Shown: positions 11,968 through 22,408 of the stretch, one piece after another | Layout: the number at the start of each line of letters is the position of its first letter | Position numbering within the stretch: the first letter of the stretch is position 1 | NCBI RefSeq assembly: GCF_963678635.1 | Contig: NC_087063.1 | Coordinates: forward strand, 10,694,386-10,758,385 | Reading direction: 5' to 3' | Source: Symsagittifera roscoffensis | Lineage: Eukaryota; Xenacoelomorpha; Acoela; Convolutidae | DNA: 64,000 bases | Made by a program: the position numbers and the translations under genes | Notes under the pieces: generated by a model | Seen by the model: only the letters and a program-made list of their open reading frames with translations | Told to the model about the DNA's origin: nothing | Databases searched by the model: none

Positions 11968-12079
11968 AAGCAGCATTACAGAAATTTTAATTGAGCCTCA
12001 GCAGTATGTGGACAATCTTAAGCATAACGAAATTTTTTTGATCGATTGTGACAACTTTGATAAAATGATTTGGCAATAA
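11968..12079 (+). CDS. Candidate early terminal exon, DEG/ENaC short isoform (copy B)
   Basis: Counterpart of 7755-7866: the same acceptor-like TTTTTAATAG, the same phase with the second donor of exon 1b, an open frame to the same stop and an AATAAA overlapping that stop. About five residue changes separate the copies with no frame break. The biological role is inferred only. Confidence 0.4.
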
Positions 12080-12327
12080 AATTGTTGGGCATTTAGAAAA
12101 CAAATCATGCGATCATAAACAAACACTTGAAAAAAAATTGCATTTGTTGAAACAAATAAAACAGCAACAAACATTTTTTAAATTTGAAGATTGTTCTCGA
12201 AGTTTTCCATAAAAACACGTCAATAACAAGCAATAGAAGCAAATTATGTGAGTTGGAATTTTATTTCAATTGTTCAATTTTATTTATTCAATCAATAATA
12301 CATTTGTTAATAAATAGTACATAGTAC

Positions 12328-12813
12328 CAGGGGCGGGGGGTCGGACGCCCCCCCCCCTCAGGGATTCGACCCCCTTCCGACCCAAAGGGTCTTCCTTTGA
12401 TACTTTTTCAGAAATCCATTTTTGGCTGACCGACCCTAAAATTTTTCTAAAGGCGCCAATATATACTAACTTTGAGGGGGAGCGCGCGCCAAAAAAAACG
12501 CGATTTTTTTGTCAACATTTTTCAAAAAGTGCCCAAAAACGGCTTTGAGGGGGAGCGCGCGCCAAAAAAAACGCGATTTTTTTGTCAAAATTTTTCAAAA
12601 AGTGCCCAAAAACGGCTTTTTTGACTGTTTTTTCAAAAATTTGCCTGTGGCGCAGAAAATTTTGCTAAAACACGGGGCAAAACAGTGAAACAGTGCTTTG
12701 GGAGAGCTCGAAAAATCAATTTGGTCGACCTAAAAAAAAAAAAAAGCTCGTCAAAATTTTCGATTTTTTTTTGAAAATCCGCCCCCCTCGAGAAAATCCT
12801 AGATCCGCCACTG
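12328..12813. mobile_element. hAT-type MITE (486 bp) with 8-bp target duplication
   Basis: Terminal CAGGGGCGG... and ...CCGCCACTG match the CAGNGGCGG style inverted ends of hAT elements. The flanks are identical 8-mers CATAGTAC (12320-12327 and 12814-12821), the hAT target-duplication length. The paralogous site in copy A (about 8119-8126) is unoccupied, which proves insertion. Inside is a short tandem duplication of a GAGCGCGCGCC-bearing segment (about 12470-12600). No transposase is encoded. Confidence 0.88.
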
Positions 12814-13089
12814 CATAGTACTATGCTTCTTAACTTCAGGTAGAATCTAATCAGGTCTAGATCAAGACCAATCAGTCTAGATAAAACAGTACTTATTATA
12901 AAAATTCAGCGGCGCTATAACAGATCAGAGTACTGGTGCTCTGCTCTGATATGGTGCTCTGCTAATGATAAGCTTTCTCCCGTACTGAAACTTGTAGTTA
13001 AATTTAAATCTGGACATCAAAAATACATACGCAATCTATAGGATAAGTTTGAAAAAAATCTGACTGTGAGTCAGATATAATTAAACTTG

Positions 13090-13318
13090 AAGTAAACCTG
13101 GACCAGACATGTTCATGTCTGAAATTACATGATCAGACCTGAAGCAGACATGATCAAACCTGACTTTACATGATCATACCTGGACCAGACATGATCATGC
13201 ATGAAATTACATGATCAGAACTGAAGCAGACATGATCATACCTGACTTTACATGAGCATACCTGGCCCACATATAATCATGCCTGAAATTACATGATCAG
13301 ACATGAAGCAGACATATC
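13090..13318. repeat. TGATCA-rich tandem repeats, copy B
   Basis: Counterpart of 8395-8620, with the same imperfect units around CATGATCA. Confidence 0.7.
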
Positions 13319-13473
13319 AGGATGGTAGTGTAAGACCGGGACAAACCGTGAGTCAACTGAAGCAAGCTTCGGTATTAGCTCGAGAAGCAAAAATCAGTTT
13401 AATATTTTTGCCATATTTTAGTTGACAAGAACAGAAACTACATATGATCTTAGCCAAAAGGCCGAGAAGAGAT
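13319..13473 (-). ncRNA. U2 snRNA-like sequence, copy B
   Basis: The - strand reads ATCTCTTCTCGGCCTTTTGG from 13473, so stem I is better kept than in copy A, and the Sm-like TGATTTTTG is intact. The branch-pairing site is again GTAGTT, stem IIb is absent and the length is about 155 nt. It could be a divergent U2 gene or a U2-derived retrosequence carried by the duplication. I favour the latter because the branch-recognition site is altered. Confidence 0.5.
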
Positions 13474-13751
13474 AACTGAAACAAATGATTTTTTTCTACA
13501 TACCTCAGACACAACAGCTCGAACCAAAAAAACTTTTAAACTATCCCACTGGATTGAGAGCTAGGTCGCTCCCAAAACAATTCATGCAAGATCAAGGTAA
13601 GTAATCAAAAGTAGGCAGTCATTATAATTCTTTGCCTTATAAAAACACCGTGCCGGCTTGCAATTCTATCGTAAAACTACAGTAGACTACACTTTAACCA
13701 TCTGCGTTTCTGCCGTTATGTAGCGCTAAGTTTTCTTACATGATCTGACCT

Positions 13752-14110
13752 GAAGCAGGTATAGTCATGTCTGACCAGGTATAGTCATGTCTCACCAGGT
13801 ATAGTCATGCCTGACTCAGGTATAGTCATTTCTGACCAGATATAATCATGTATGACCAGGTATAGTCATGTCTGACCAGGTATAGTCATGCCTCAATCAG
13901 GTATAGTGTATTCTGACCAGATATATTCATGTATGACCAGGTATAGTCATGTCTGACCAGGTATAGTCAGGCCTCACTCAGGTATAGTCTTTTCTGACCA
14001 GATATAATCATGTATGACCAGGTATAGTCATGTCTGACCAGGTAAAGTCATACCTGACCAGGTATAGTCATGTCTGTTCAGGTGTAATCATGTCTGACTC
14101 AGGTATAGTC
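13752..14110. repeat. About 20-bp minisatellite (GTATAGTCATG), copy B
   Basis: Imperfect direct repeats of the same unit as 9050-9433. Confidence 0.85.
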
Positions 14111-15440
14111 TGCAAACGGCAGAAATGATCACATGTGAAAGAGATATGCACAGAGCTGGAAAGCATCTAGTGTCTGACAATGTATGATCAGACGTGACAT
14201 TGTGAGAAAAATTCGGTACGGGCTATGTTGTTTTTCTCAAATTTGCAGGAAGGTGACACAAAATACCATGTGTTTAAAGTTAGGTTATAGATGAGATGCC
14301 AAGTGTGTTTTAAGTTAAGTTATAAATCTGATGCCATGAAATTTTTGCGCCTTTCGTAATCGAATAGGACTATCATTAGATTCTATATTGATTTTTTGAA
14401 CTATTGTTATTCTTGAATTTTTCATAGGGTGTATAACAAAAATAATAAGATCAATTTTGTGTTCGATTTTTCGAAACATGAATAAAAACAGACTAGCAAA
14501 CAGAAAGCGGCATTCCTGACAAAGATGTAAGAGCTTATTGAAATTTTGATATATTGACTTGACCTCAAAATTTGCGCTCTATAGGTAGTTAAAAACCTCT
14601 AATTTCTAAAGATTCTATCATTTAATCAGTTTGTTTTTTGAATTCGCTTTGTTCGAACTTCATTAGTAATGGATTTGAGTTTACGTACGATCCCCTTCTA
14701 TGGTATCTATTGAAAAAAATTTCAACCGTCTAAATAAAATAGTAAATTAGAACTAGAGCTTTCTGCTGAGAAATCTGTTTTTGCTGCCTTCTGCTTAGTC
14801 AAAACTTTGATAGTGATTCTTCTAAACCATTTTGCCATCTTTCTTGGTAGAGGGAAAAGTTTGAAAAAAATCCGTTGATTTTTTCGCATTTAAAAGCCAT
14901 TTCTTTTTAGACCAGCCCGATAATCTGAAGGAAGTATTTGTCTCCTATTTTATATTTCGTTTTTTTTTGTCAACAAACTTTTCGTTGTTGAATATTACGA
15001 TTCACCAATTTTTATGTCAAAAGAAGAAAAAACTTAAAATTCGAATACACCATTTAGCATTATATGAAAATGTATGAAGTTTTCATGACTTACATTTTCT
15101 CATAGACTGATAATTTAGAACTGCATGACTATTTTGGTCAATGCTGAGGTCAATCCGGGTTTCTAATCCAGTTTTGGAAATCTAAAAAAAAAAAAATTTC
15201 CTGAATTGTGAGAAAAACTCAAACAAAAGCTATTAGAAACAAAAAATTTGGTTCTATTCTCTTATATGGCGAAAAACTGAGTTTATTGATATTTTAAATT
15301 TGATTGTTTGAAATTGCTTCCGTCTAAAATTTTTGCATGAAAACGAATTTTATTTAACAAAATCAGAAGCACTGTTATCAATATGGTTGTTTTTGGGTCT
15401 ATAACAGAAAAGAATTTTTAAAAAAATCGCATAACGGGAG
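14111..15440. other. DEG/ENaC intron 1, distal part
   Basis: AT-rich, with no coding block, RNA gene or structured repeat recognised before the exon 2 acceptor. Confidence 0.5.
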
Positions 15441-15704
15441 ACAAATTTGAACAGGAATGGCTCGGGCGCTACCACGAGCCAGGATTCGTCGACACTCAAA
15501 TGGACTTCATAAGTTATGATAATGTGATGCAGAGCATGACGGCCACAAAAAGCGAAATGATCAAACTCTGTCGCTGGAAAGAACAGAATTGTCTGGACGA
15601 AAAGTTTTGGGCGCCAGTGTTGACCAAAATAGGTCTGTGTCGACAACTGATGCTATCCGACAGGAAAGTGTCTTTTCGAGAAGAAAAGTTGCAGATTATT
15701 TTGG
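15441..15704 (+). CDS. DEG/ENaC channel, exon 2 (ectodomain)
   Basis: The open segment DKFEQEWLGRY...DNVMQ...EMIKLCRWKEQNC...TKIGLC fits the conserved DEG/ENaC ectodomain block in which a Cys-Trp-Lys-x-x-x-Cys loop is followed by a GxC near the palm. An in-frame TAA at 15419 limits the exon's 5' extent. The AG at 15439-15440 gives the phase needed after exon 1 (phase 1). The 3' end is set by the donor TTGG|GTTTGT, whose phase matches exon 3. Minus-strand ORFs over the same bases are shadows. Confidence 0.8.
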
Positions 15705-16180
15705 GTTTGTACAACAACTCAGAAAACAAATAACTAATTTTTGAATTACTGACGCCGTATTGTGTCGAAATTATCTTCCTGAAATCTACACATCGAAATC
15801 TTCCGGACAAAAAAAATCGATAACTGAAACAAATTTTTTGGCTAATTTTTCAATTTTTCATCTTTGCCACTCAAAGTTCCTTCTTCGGTGCTATTGCAGG
15901 ATGTAGAATTGGTGATTCTACTGTATTACATGCTATAATAATCTGAGCGTAAGATTGATTTGTCATTAAGTTAAGTAGTAGAGCAAACAAAGGGTAGAGT
16001 TCAAAAAAGTTCAATCTTCAAAGATATCGTCCCTTCTATGCCAGAAAACAAATTTTGACAAAATCGACGAACCCCCCCCCCCCCCCTTCCAAATCGGAAC
16101 AAAGGACGCAAATGTTATGAAATTCGGAGGAGCGATACTAGAGATGATTTTACCCGGGCATACAAAAAACGGACCCCTCA
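15705..16180. other. Intron 2, proximal part
   Basis: Nothing recognised apart from a short G/C homopolymer tract near 16070-16087. Confidence 0.4.
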
Positions 16181-18370
16181 GACCCTTGGGAGGCAAGTGA
16201 TAACGGTCCCCGGAAGTGTAAATAGCCCTATCAGAACTCGGAAACTAGCGGCGGTTTTGGGCTCAAATTTTGATATGTTGTAGGCCTAGTTGAGGGAAGC
16301 CTACATTTGGAACCCCAGACACCTAGAAACCCCACTTCCAGTTTTATGCCCTAAGTAAACAAACCACCCCTAACGTCCGGAATTCATTTCCCGCCCTCAA
16401 ATGATCACAGGGAGCTGAAATTTGGAAGGATGATAGGTAATGGCAAAATACAGCTTGTATTATAATTTGAACCAAATCCGGCGGTTGCACCGGAAGCTAT
16501 TAGCACTTGAGAAAACACCCCCTAGACCAAAAATAGGCAATTTACGCGAAATGATGAACGGTGGCATAATGGTTTTATTGCAGCAATCGACACAAGATAC
16601 AAACCCCGAAAAAAAAAGTCCCCTTGTGAGTGAAAACCCTCCGGCGACTCCTTCCGGTGTTAATAGCCTTTTTCCGGAAAAAGTGATAATGGACCTTAGA
16701 AATGGTTTAACTAGTGAAGTAGTAATGGGATATGAATGGAACTTGGTAGTTAGGATCCCCATCGGATTCTGAACCCAAATAAGGAAGTTTGACCCCGGTT
16801 GACCCTGGGTAACCTTAAGTTGACCTTTGGGGGTTTAACCCCAAAATTACATGGAAAACCCTGTGAATAACACCGAAAAGTGGCGTATTCCCCAGCCCAA
16901 CCCCTGGAAATGAGAATGGGTCACCTTGCTAAAAGTTGGGAGGAAAACTCATATATTGGAAGGTAGAAGCTGATAGAGATATATCTTTTACATTGCAACC
17001 TTGGAGTAGTAGAGTTAATTCAAATTGGACTTGGTAAACGTTGTGTTCAGCTTAGCTTGGCTAGTGAGCTATTAATAGCAATTCAACTAGACTAAAGAAA
17101 AGTAGTCCCAGAGGAAATTGATACTAATAGGACCGCAGCATGAGAATTAGGTCTTCTAAATATTATGAACGAACGGGGAATTTACTTTGCTTCCCGGAGG
17201 TGACTTTTTGGTTTGATTTGACCCCTAATAGACGATCTATTTTCCCCTGATAGTTAGAAGGTCGGGATTGGAATAGAGTACAGATCGAAAAATTAGATGC
17301 CTGAAATTATTTAGTTATCCATGAAAAGGGTCTCCCCTTACCCTTGGGAGGTCGGAACGTTAACGGGATCATTAAAATAAAGACCTTTGGAAGGTTACTG
17401 AGAAAACATAGCATGCTTTGGAGGTTGAGTTGAACACGAGGGCTGACGTCACTGAGGTCAGGAATTTGCTGACTAGAATCGTATGACATTTGTTTGCTTG
17501 GTCAAATTGTGACAACTACCGCATACCGGGTATCCAATAAGCGTGAAAAGATTGACAAAAAAACCGAACTGGCACGTGGCAGAGCTGACAGGGGGAGGGA
17601 TATAGCCCTAAACATGTGCGGACGGGTGATTTAAACGGATGTCAGTACTGATAAGGAATGGCGTGACTCAGCTGAAACTAAGTGTAAAAAAAGATAAAGA
17701 CTTGGAGGGTACCGGAGAGCGTGTAATAGTAAGAACAGTTGTTGGTTACTATTATAAGTAACTGGTTCTCAGTCAGAGAACAATTTTTGCTAGTGAGCGA
17801 GTTGATTGGAACCCGAGTTAGGTACCGGGTTGAACTCTTTGTGCTAGCGAGTTGCGTTTCAACCCGAGTTTAGTACCGAATTGAATTATTTGTGTGAGCG
17901 AGTTGCGCTACTGGAGCAGGTGAGTTTAGAATTGCTTCAAGCGAAAATCGACGAGCGAGATAACGAATCGATTGAATGGAACGAAACGCGGGCTTCGTTA
18001 TAGAAGTTGCTAAATAGTAGTTAGCTAATTAAGGGCACTGTAAATTGCTTTAACCTCCTTTGCGACTCAGAATTTACTTATTGTGCCCACGGTCTGCTGA
18101 AGTAGCTAGAAGCGCAAGAGGAGAGCCGAAAAGAGCCTAAAATAAGGGGGAACTTGCGTAATCCTTTGATCGGCCGATTTAGTTTGACCACCAACATCAC
18201 CCTTTCGGGGTTGTGGATAATATCGTATCTCAGTGTCCCCCGCTATTACACGATATAAAGGGGAGAAACTCTGAAGAGTCGTAAGAAGAGTGAAAGCGTG
18301 CTTAGAGGAGACGACTCCCCGGAAGAAATCTACACAGGACATTCACTACAGTTCGACCGACCGTAAAACT
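16180..18370. other. GC-richer island inside intron 2, probably an old insertion
   Basis: Base composition differs clearly from the flanks: fewer A/T runs and many CCCTTGGGAGG- and CCGGAA-type words. CCCTTGGGAGG occurs twice (about 16183 and 17341). Open frames are short (up to 110 codons on + at 16440) and show no family resemblance. A decayed non-coding transposable element is likely. No termini or target duplication were found. Confidence 0.45.
17793..17912. repeat. About 57-bp tandem repeat, two and a half units
   Basis: Units begin GCGAGTTG, contain AACCCGAGTTxxGTACCG and end TTTGTGxxA. They lie within the GC-richer island. Confidence 0.6.
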
Positions 18371-18761
18371 TTCAAGATACATCTCCGGCGCTAATGTTTT
18401 CTACTATAACATAGAACATAACCATTAATATCGTTCAAAAATGGCCCACTGCGAGTATATTCTGAGAATACTTGTGTCGCAATAAAACTGTCTGCACCTA
18501 GAAAACTCATGAGAAACCGCGCCACAAATCTCAATTTTGGCAAAAATGAAAACTATGAAAAAACTATGCCGCTGATTCTTTAGATTTTGCCTCGGAAACA
18601 AAGTTTTTTGGTAAAATAAGGTAATTTTTCTCCAAAATCACCATCCCAAAATAGCAACTCTAGGGTACGCTCATAACTTTGCAAATTTTTGACCGCAATT
18701 CTGACCGCAAATTTTTGACCACAGATTTTTCGACCATAAAAGTATGATAGCATCATTTCAG

Positions 18762-18982
18762 ATGCAGAGACGGACCAAGCAGTTCCCATCTATCAGGTAG
18801 GGGGTGGGATGAGCATGAAGGTGTTCATCTTCGAACCAGACGATACTGTTCTAACTGCTTGGGATAAGAGTTACTCCTTCGAGATAGGACCAGGCAAGAG
18901 TTGGCATGTGGCGCTGTCTACCAAGCAGTTCCGAGACTTGACTGGCTTCAACAACTGCGTGCAGGAGGGAGAACTCGGGCGA
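18762..18982 (+). CDS. DEG/ENaC channel, exon 3 (ectodomain)
   Basis: The acceptor CATCATTTCAG|AT gives the right phase after exon 2. The product DAETDQAVPIYQVGGGMS...KVFIFEPDDT...GPGKSWHVALSTKQ carries the conserved Gly-rich run, the KVFIxxP strand and the PGxxxxVALS motif found before the cysteine-rich domain in this family. The 3' boundary is uncertain: CGA|GTGAAA at 18983 is the best GT donor, while a GC donor at 18979 would match the apparent phase of the exon 4 acceptor. Confidence 0.8.
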
Positions 18983-19610
18983 GTGAAAACAAAAATTAAC
19001 TGAGGGTTTTCAAAGTTCCAAATTCTTTTTATCCTGGGTCGACAGCCCCCTCAAACATGGCTTAAGATGTGAGCAGCTTGAGCGGTTTCAACCGTTTTTT
19101 ATAAACTCAAACCCCTCAAACCTTGCTCGATAAGGCACATCAAACGGTGTTTTAGATGCGAAAATTGTGATTTTTGAAAGTTAACATCAAAAGTTGTCAA
19201 TTTTGACTCGTCAATTTGGTACAAAAATTAAAGAAAAACTACTCCATTTCAATTGCTGGTTTTAAAATCTACTCTTCTATTAGGCACAAACTTCAACGCG
19301 TTTATACATTTTAATGATTTTTATGAAACGCATAAAAGCGAAAATGCACAAACTTAAAAACTATGTAACTGTGATTGAGGAAAAAAAACCGAAAGTAGTG
19401 GAAAAAAATTAAAGCAATTAATTCAGGGCATTTGGTAGATGATAAGGTTTAACCCCAGAAGTTAAAATTTTGAGTAGCTAGAATTGAAAACAGAATAACA
19501 ATTACTACATTGTATGTTGAGAGTTCGGAAAATCAAATTGGTTGACCTAAAAAAAGGTGTTCTAAATTATCATATATTTTCGAAAAACCGCTCCCCCCCC
19601 CCCCGAAAAG
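18983..19610. other. DEG/ENaC intron 3
   Basis: AT-rich. It ends in a C-run (about 19592-19604) that would serve as the pyrimidine tract of the next exon. Confidence 0.5.
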
Positions 19611-19825
19611 TTTCTGCACACACTACCGTGTATGTTGCAACAGAAAGCTTCGCTATTACGAGCGGGGGTATGCCCAGATGATGTGTGTTAGTGAGTGCTA
19701 CTCGGAGGTTCTTCTGGACATGTGTAATTGTACAGACATAACCCAGTACTTCTTCACAGAGCCCGCTATGGTCTGCGGGGACATACATGAGATCATGTGT
19801 CCACGCAAACTGGAAGACATCATGA
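19611..19825 (+). CDS. DEG/ENaC channel, exon 4 (cysteine-rich domain)
   Basis: Encodes FCTHYRVCCNRKLRYYERG...MMCVSECYSEVLLDMCNC...MVCGD...IMCP, the cysteine-rich palm/knuckle segment including the C-x3-C...CxC pattern diagnostic of DEG/ENaC channels. The donor ATGA|GTTTGT at 19826 resembles the exon 2 donor and its phase (1) fits exon 5 exactly. Without splicing the frame stops at 19831. The acceptor assignment (AAAAG|TTTC) is provisional. Confidence 0.78.
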
Positions 19826-19959
19826 GTTTGTAGCTTTTTTTCTCAACACTTCTAAACTATACCCACAAATTTTACAAGAGCAACGCTCTTGTGTTGGAAA
19901 TTTCAAATTATTGCTCTATTTTTTTTTCGTTTTTTTTTTGTTTGATTGAAAACAAAACA

Positions 19960-20485
19960 AACAAGACTGCTCGTATCAGGGCGAAGCCCTGAATATTCCG
20001 ACTGCTTTTGAAGGTTTATGGAGCAGCAGTAAGAAATAAAATAAAATGAAAAAAAAATTTCTAAAATTTGAAATTTTTTTAAGGAAAATCATCCCCCACA
20101 CGCCATATAAAGTACAAAAGGATAGTTTTCGTTCCTTGTAACATCAATTATGGCAAATAAGCTTCGTTCAACCAATTTGGAACGATTTATAATACGGATT
20201 AAATCTCCGCTTACGCGTTAATAGAGCGAATTATATCGCGCGTTAATTGTCCCAAATTGATCAAAATGGCCAAAATGGCAATCTTCAAACCCTCATAACC
20301 TTACGAAAAAAGATCACAGGCGAAATATCTTTTCAAATTTGAGCTCAGGATAATAATACCTTTTGAATGATATAAAAAAATTCCGTCAAAACTGGCTAGT
20401 TAAAAAGTCGAAATTTGTCTGAAGAAAAAAAAAACCCACCCCGAGCACAAATATTCCGTTACTTTCGTATCGAAAGTCGGAACAA
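19960..20485 (+). repeat. Hairpin-ended repeat, full-length reference copy
   Basis: Left terminus ACAAGACTGCTCGTAT, then the perfect foldback CAGGGC-gaa-GCCCTG (19977-19991) and GAATATTCCGACTGC. Right terminus is the perfect foldback ACTTTCG-tat-CGAAAGT (20461-20477), then CGGAACAA. Length is about 526 bp and it is non-coding. Each end therefore has its own hairpin rather than one long inverted repeat. Confidence 0.8.
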
Positions 20486-20741
20486 TAAGGGAAAGTTTAT
20501 TGTTCCAAATTTGCCAGAAAATGATAAAATATTTGTGCTCGGATATTTTTTTCTTCAAACAAATTTTAACAAGCCATATTGTCGGGATTTTCTCATACCA
20601 TCTGAAAGCTAGTGATGCCTTTATCTCAATTTTTACAAGATATCCACCTGCGACTAACTTTTGTTAGGTTGAGGTGGTTTGAAAATTGAAAATCTGTCCC
20701 ATTTGGGGATATTTAACGCGCGATATATTTAGCAAGCGTAT
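20486..20741 (-). repeat. Inverted partial hairpin-ended repeat, interrupted by the LTR element
   Basis: Landmarks of the family in reverse (AATATTTGTGCTCGG, TTTGGGGAT, AACGCGCGATAT) run up to the LTR junction. The retroelement therefore landed inside a repeat copy. Confidence 0.55.
20738..20741 (+). other. Target-site duplication, left (GTAT)
   Basis: GTAT directly precedes the TG of the 5' LTR and is repeated after the CA of the 3' LTR at 40317-40320. Four to six bp is usual for Ty3/Gypsy integrases. Confidence 0.8.
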
Positions 20742-21151
20742 TGGAACCTGATCTAAACTACATTTTATGATTGGATAATTTAGATATTTTACCAATGTAA
20801 AGTATTTAATATTAACCAATCATGATCCATCAAACTAACAACCCACTTATTTGTAAGTGCTGAAGTTACTTGTAATTTCAGCACCAGAGAGATTTGAATT
20901 TAACTTAGAAATTAGTTGGACTCTCCCGAGCACTTCAGCAGCCGCAATAAACCAGTATACCCTAGATCTATTGAGCCTAGCAGAGACTAGTTAAACAACC
21001 TGAGACTAGATAGTATAAGAGTAAGATTAGGATCGGTATTAGACTAAGAAGTTGCACGAATCTATCCGGCCGAAAATAAGATAGCGTGACGAGCAGACGG
21101 TGTACCCTATCCGAAATTACTCTATGAGTTATACACTCCAGTCCTAACACA
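20742..21151 (+). repeat. 5' LTR
   Basis: 410 bp, TGGAACC...CCTAACACA. By eye it differs from the 3' LTR at about 8 positions. It contains CCAAT boxes (about 20801 and 20816), a 13-bp-arm hairpin (20857-20884), an AATAAA poly(A) signal (20946-20951) and a direct run into a primer-binding site. Confidence 0.95.
20857..20884 (+). promoter_or_regulatory. LTR stem-loop, 13-bp arms
   Basis: GTGCTGAAGTTAC is complementary to GTAATTTCAGCAC across a 2-nt loop (TT). In this LTR one pair is G-U; the 3' LTR has A-U at the same place (40022-40049), so the only change in the hairpin keeps pairing. It lies just upstream of the poly(A) signal, where retroviral R-region hairpins sit. Confidence 0.7.
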
Positions 21152-21153
21152 TC

Positions 21154-21176
21154 TGGTGCGACCATAAGTCTCGAAC
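21154..21176 (+). other. Primer-binding site
   Basis: Two bases after the LTR comes TGGTGCGACCATAAGTCTCG. Its complement ends in CCA and extends back to GTTCGAG, the T-loop signature of a tRNA, so about 23 nt may pair with a primer tRNA 3' end. The tRNA species was not identified, and spacing from the T-loop to CCA is one base short of standard. Confidence 0.65.
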
Positions 21177-22408
21177 AAGACCTTAATAGCTTAGAATTAA
21201 TCAAAATAGATTAGAAATTAGACAAAAACATTTAAAAAATGTTATACGACAATAATTTAATCGAAATGTCTCTACGACTCAATAGATCAGAGCCAATATT
21301 CCGAACCATAACAGAACTACCCGGAATTGGAAGAAGACCTCGAACCAGAGACGACATACGACAAAGTAGAAACTTACCATATAGTTATATGATAGTTCGG
21401 CAAAAGCCAACACAAACTTTTGTATTTAGAATACTACTAGCAATGAATTTAGATTTTCATTTGCAAACATAAAACCTTGAAGTTCATCTTCAAAATCATT
21501 TCAGGCGCTAAACAAAATTATTAATATACAATAACGATTGATAAAAAGATCTAAGATCGTTTTCCTAAAACTCTGCAGTAATATACAAAACATGTTTGAA
21601 AAATATTTATTGAAAAATAAAAAATAAAAATTAGTAGCATGACAATAAATGGTTAGTAATCATAAATCATCCTGTTGTTCCAGCTCCATCACCTAAAACA
21701 TAACAGCAATCATAAACCCACTAATATCATCAAAACACTAAATCTTTCCTTTACACACATTTAAAATTTTATTAAAACTTAAATTCACTTAATTTTTAAA
21801 AAACCAGATCATCAAGGCTTATCCTTGGATCTTAAATCATTTTCTACTTAATTAAATTTCAAATTTGATCATCAAGGCTTATCCTTGGATCAAACAGAAC
21901 AACTTTGTTCTCCCCCACCCACTTAATTAGTGTCTAACGACCTCAAACGTCGATTCACTACCCAACCCTTTCTAAAGACCTAAGACTAATAGAAATTTTT
22001 AAACAAAACTAATCATTCAAATTAGGATAAACAGTGAAGAACTTCGGTTATTCATCCTTCACTTGACCCCCCCTCTTACCAGACCCAGGATAAATCTTAG
22101 ACTTAGTAAGTTTAAAATAGTATCTAACGAACTACTCGCGTTCTAATTATACCTGAACCTTGTGGATCGATTTACTATTCTCCAACCCTTGAACACAATC
22201 ACTACCCCTAAGTAAGATTAAGTAAGTTAACACCTTAACTTATACTAGCCACGAGAAAGTAAAAAATCATTCTTCGGAATCGATATACTTTTCTCTCCAA
22301 CCCTGAACAAACAGACCCAGGTTAAGCTAACCAAAAAATCGTAAGAACTAACAGTTTAGGAAAATAGAAATCATTTAACAACCTTTTGCATCCGTCATCC
22401 TAAACCTT
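21177..22408 (+). other. Retroelement leader region
   Basis: A 1.2-kb untranslated leader. It contains a 77-codon ATG frame at 21239-21472 (basic, no family seen). It also has two exact copies of a 25-nt segment with a CAAGG/CCTTG foldback (21807-21831 and 21867-21891), and three loosely repeated blocks ending in CCAACCCT (about 21935, 22190, 22300). It is a plausible site for packaging or splice-donor signals. Confidence 0.55.

Larger units (their letters stand above)
9534..14110. repeat. Segmental duplication, copy B
   Basis: The second copy of the unit described at 5689-9433. It carries exon 1b, a U2-like sequence with an intact CTCGGCC stem and a second GTATAGTCATG array. It uniquely contains the MITE at 12328-12813, dating that insertion after the duplication. 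Confidence 0.85.

Noticed and set aside
15350-15810. Minus-strand ORFs of 98 codons over exon 2
   Set aside because: Shadows of the DEG/ENaC exon, which has clear family motifs on the + strand.
19570-19788. Minus-strand 72-codon ORF
   Set aside because: Shadow of exon 4; the + strand encodes the cysteine-rich domain.
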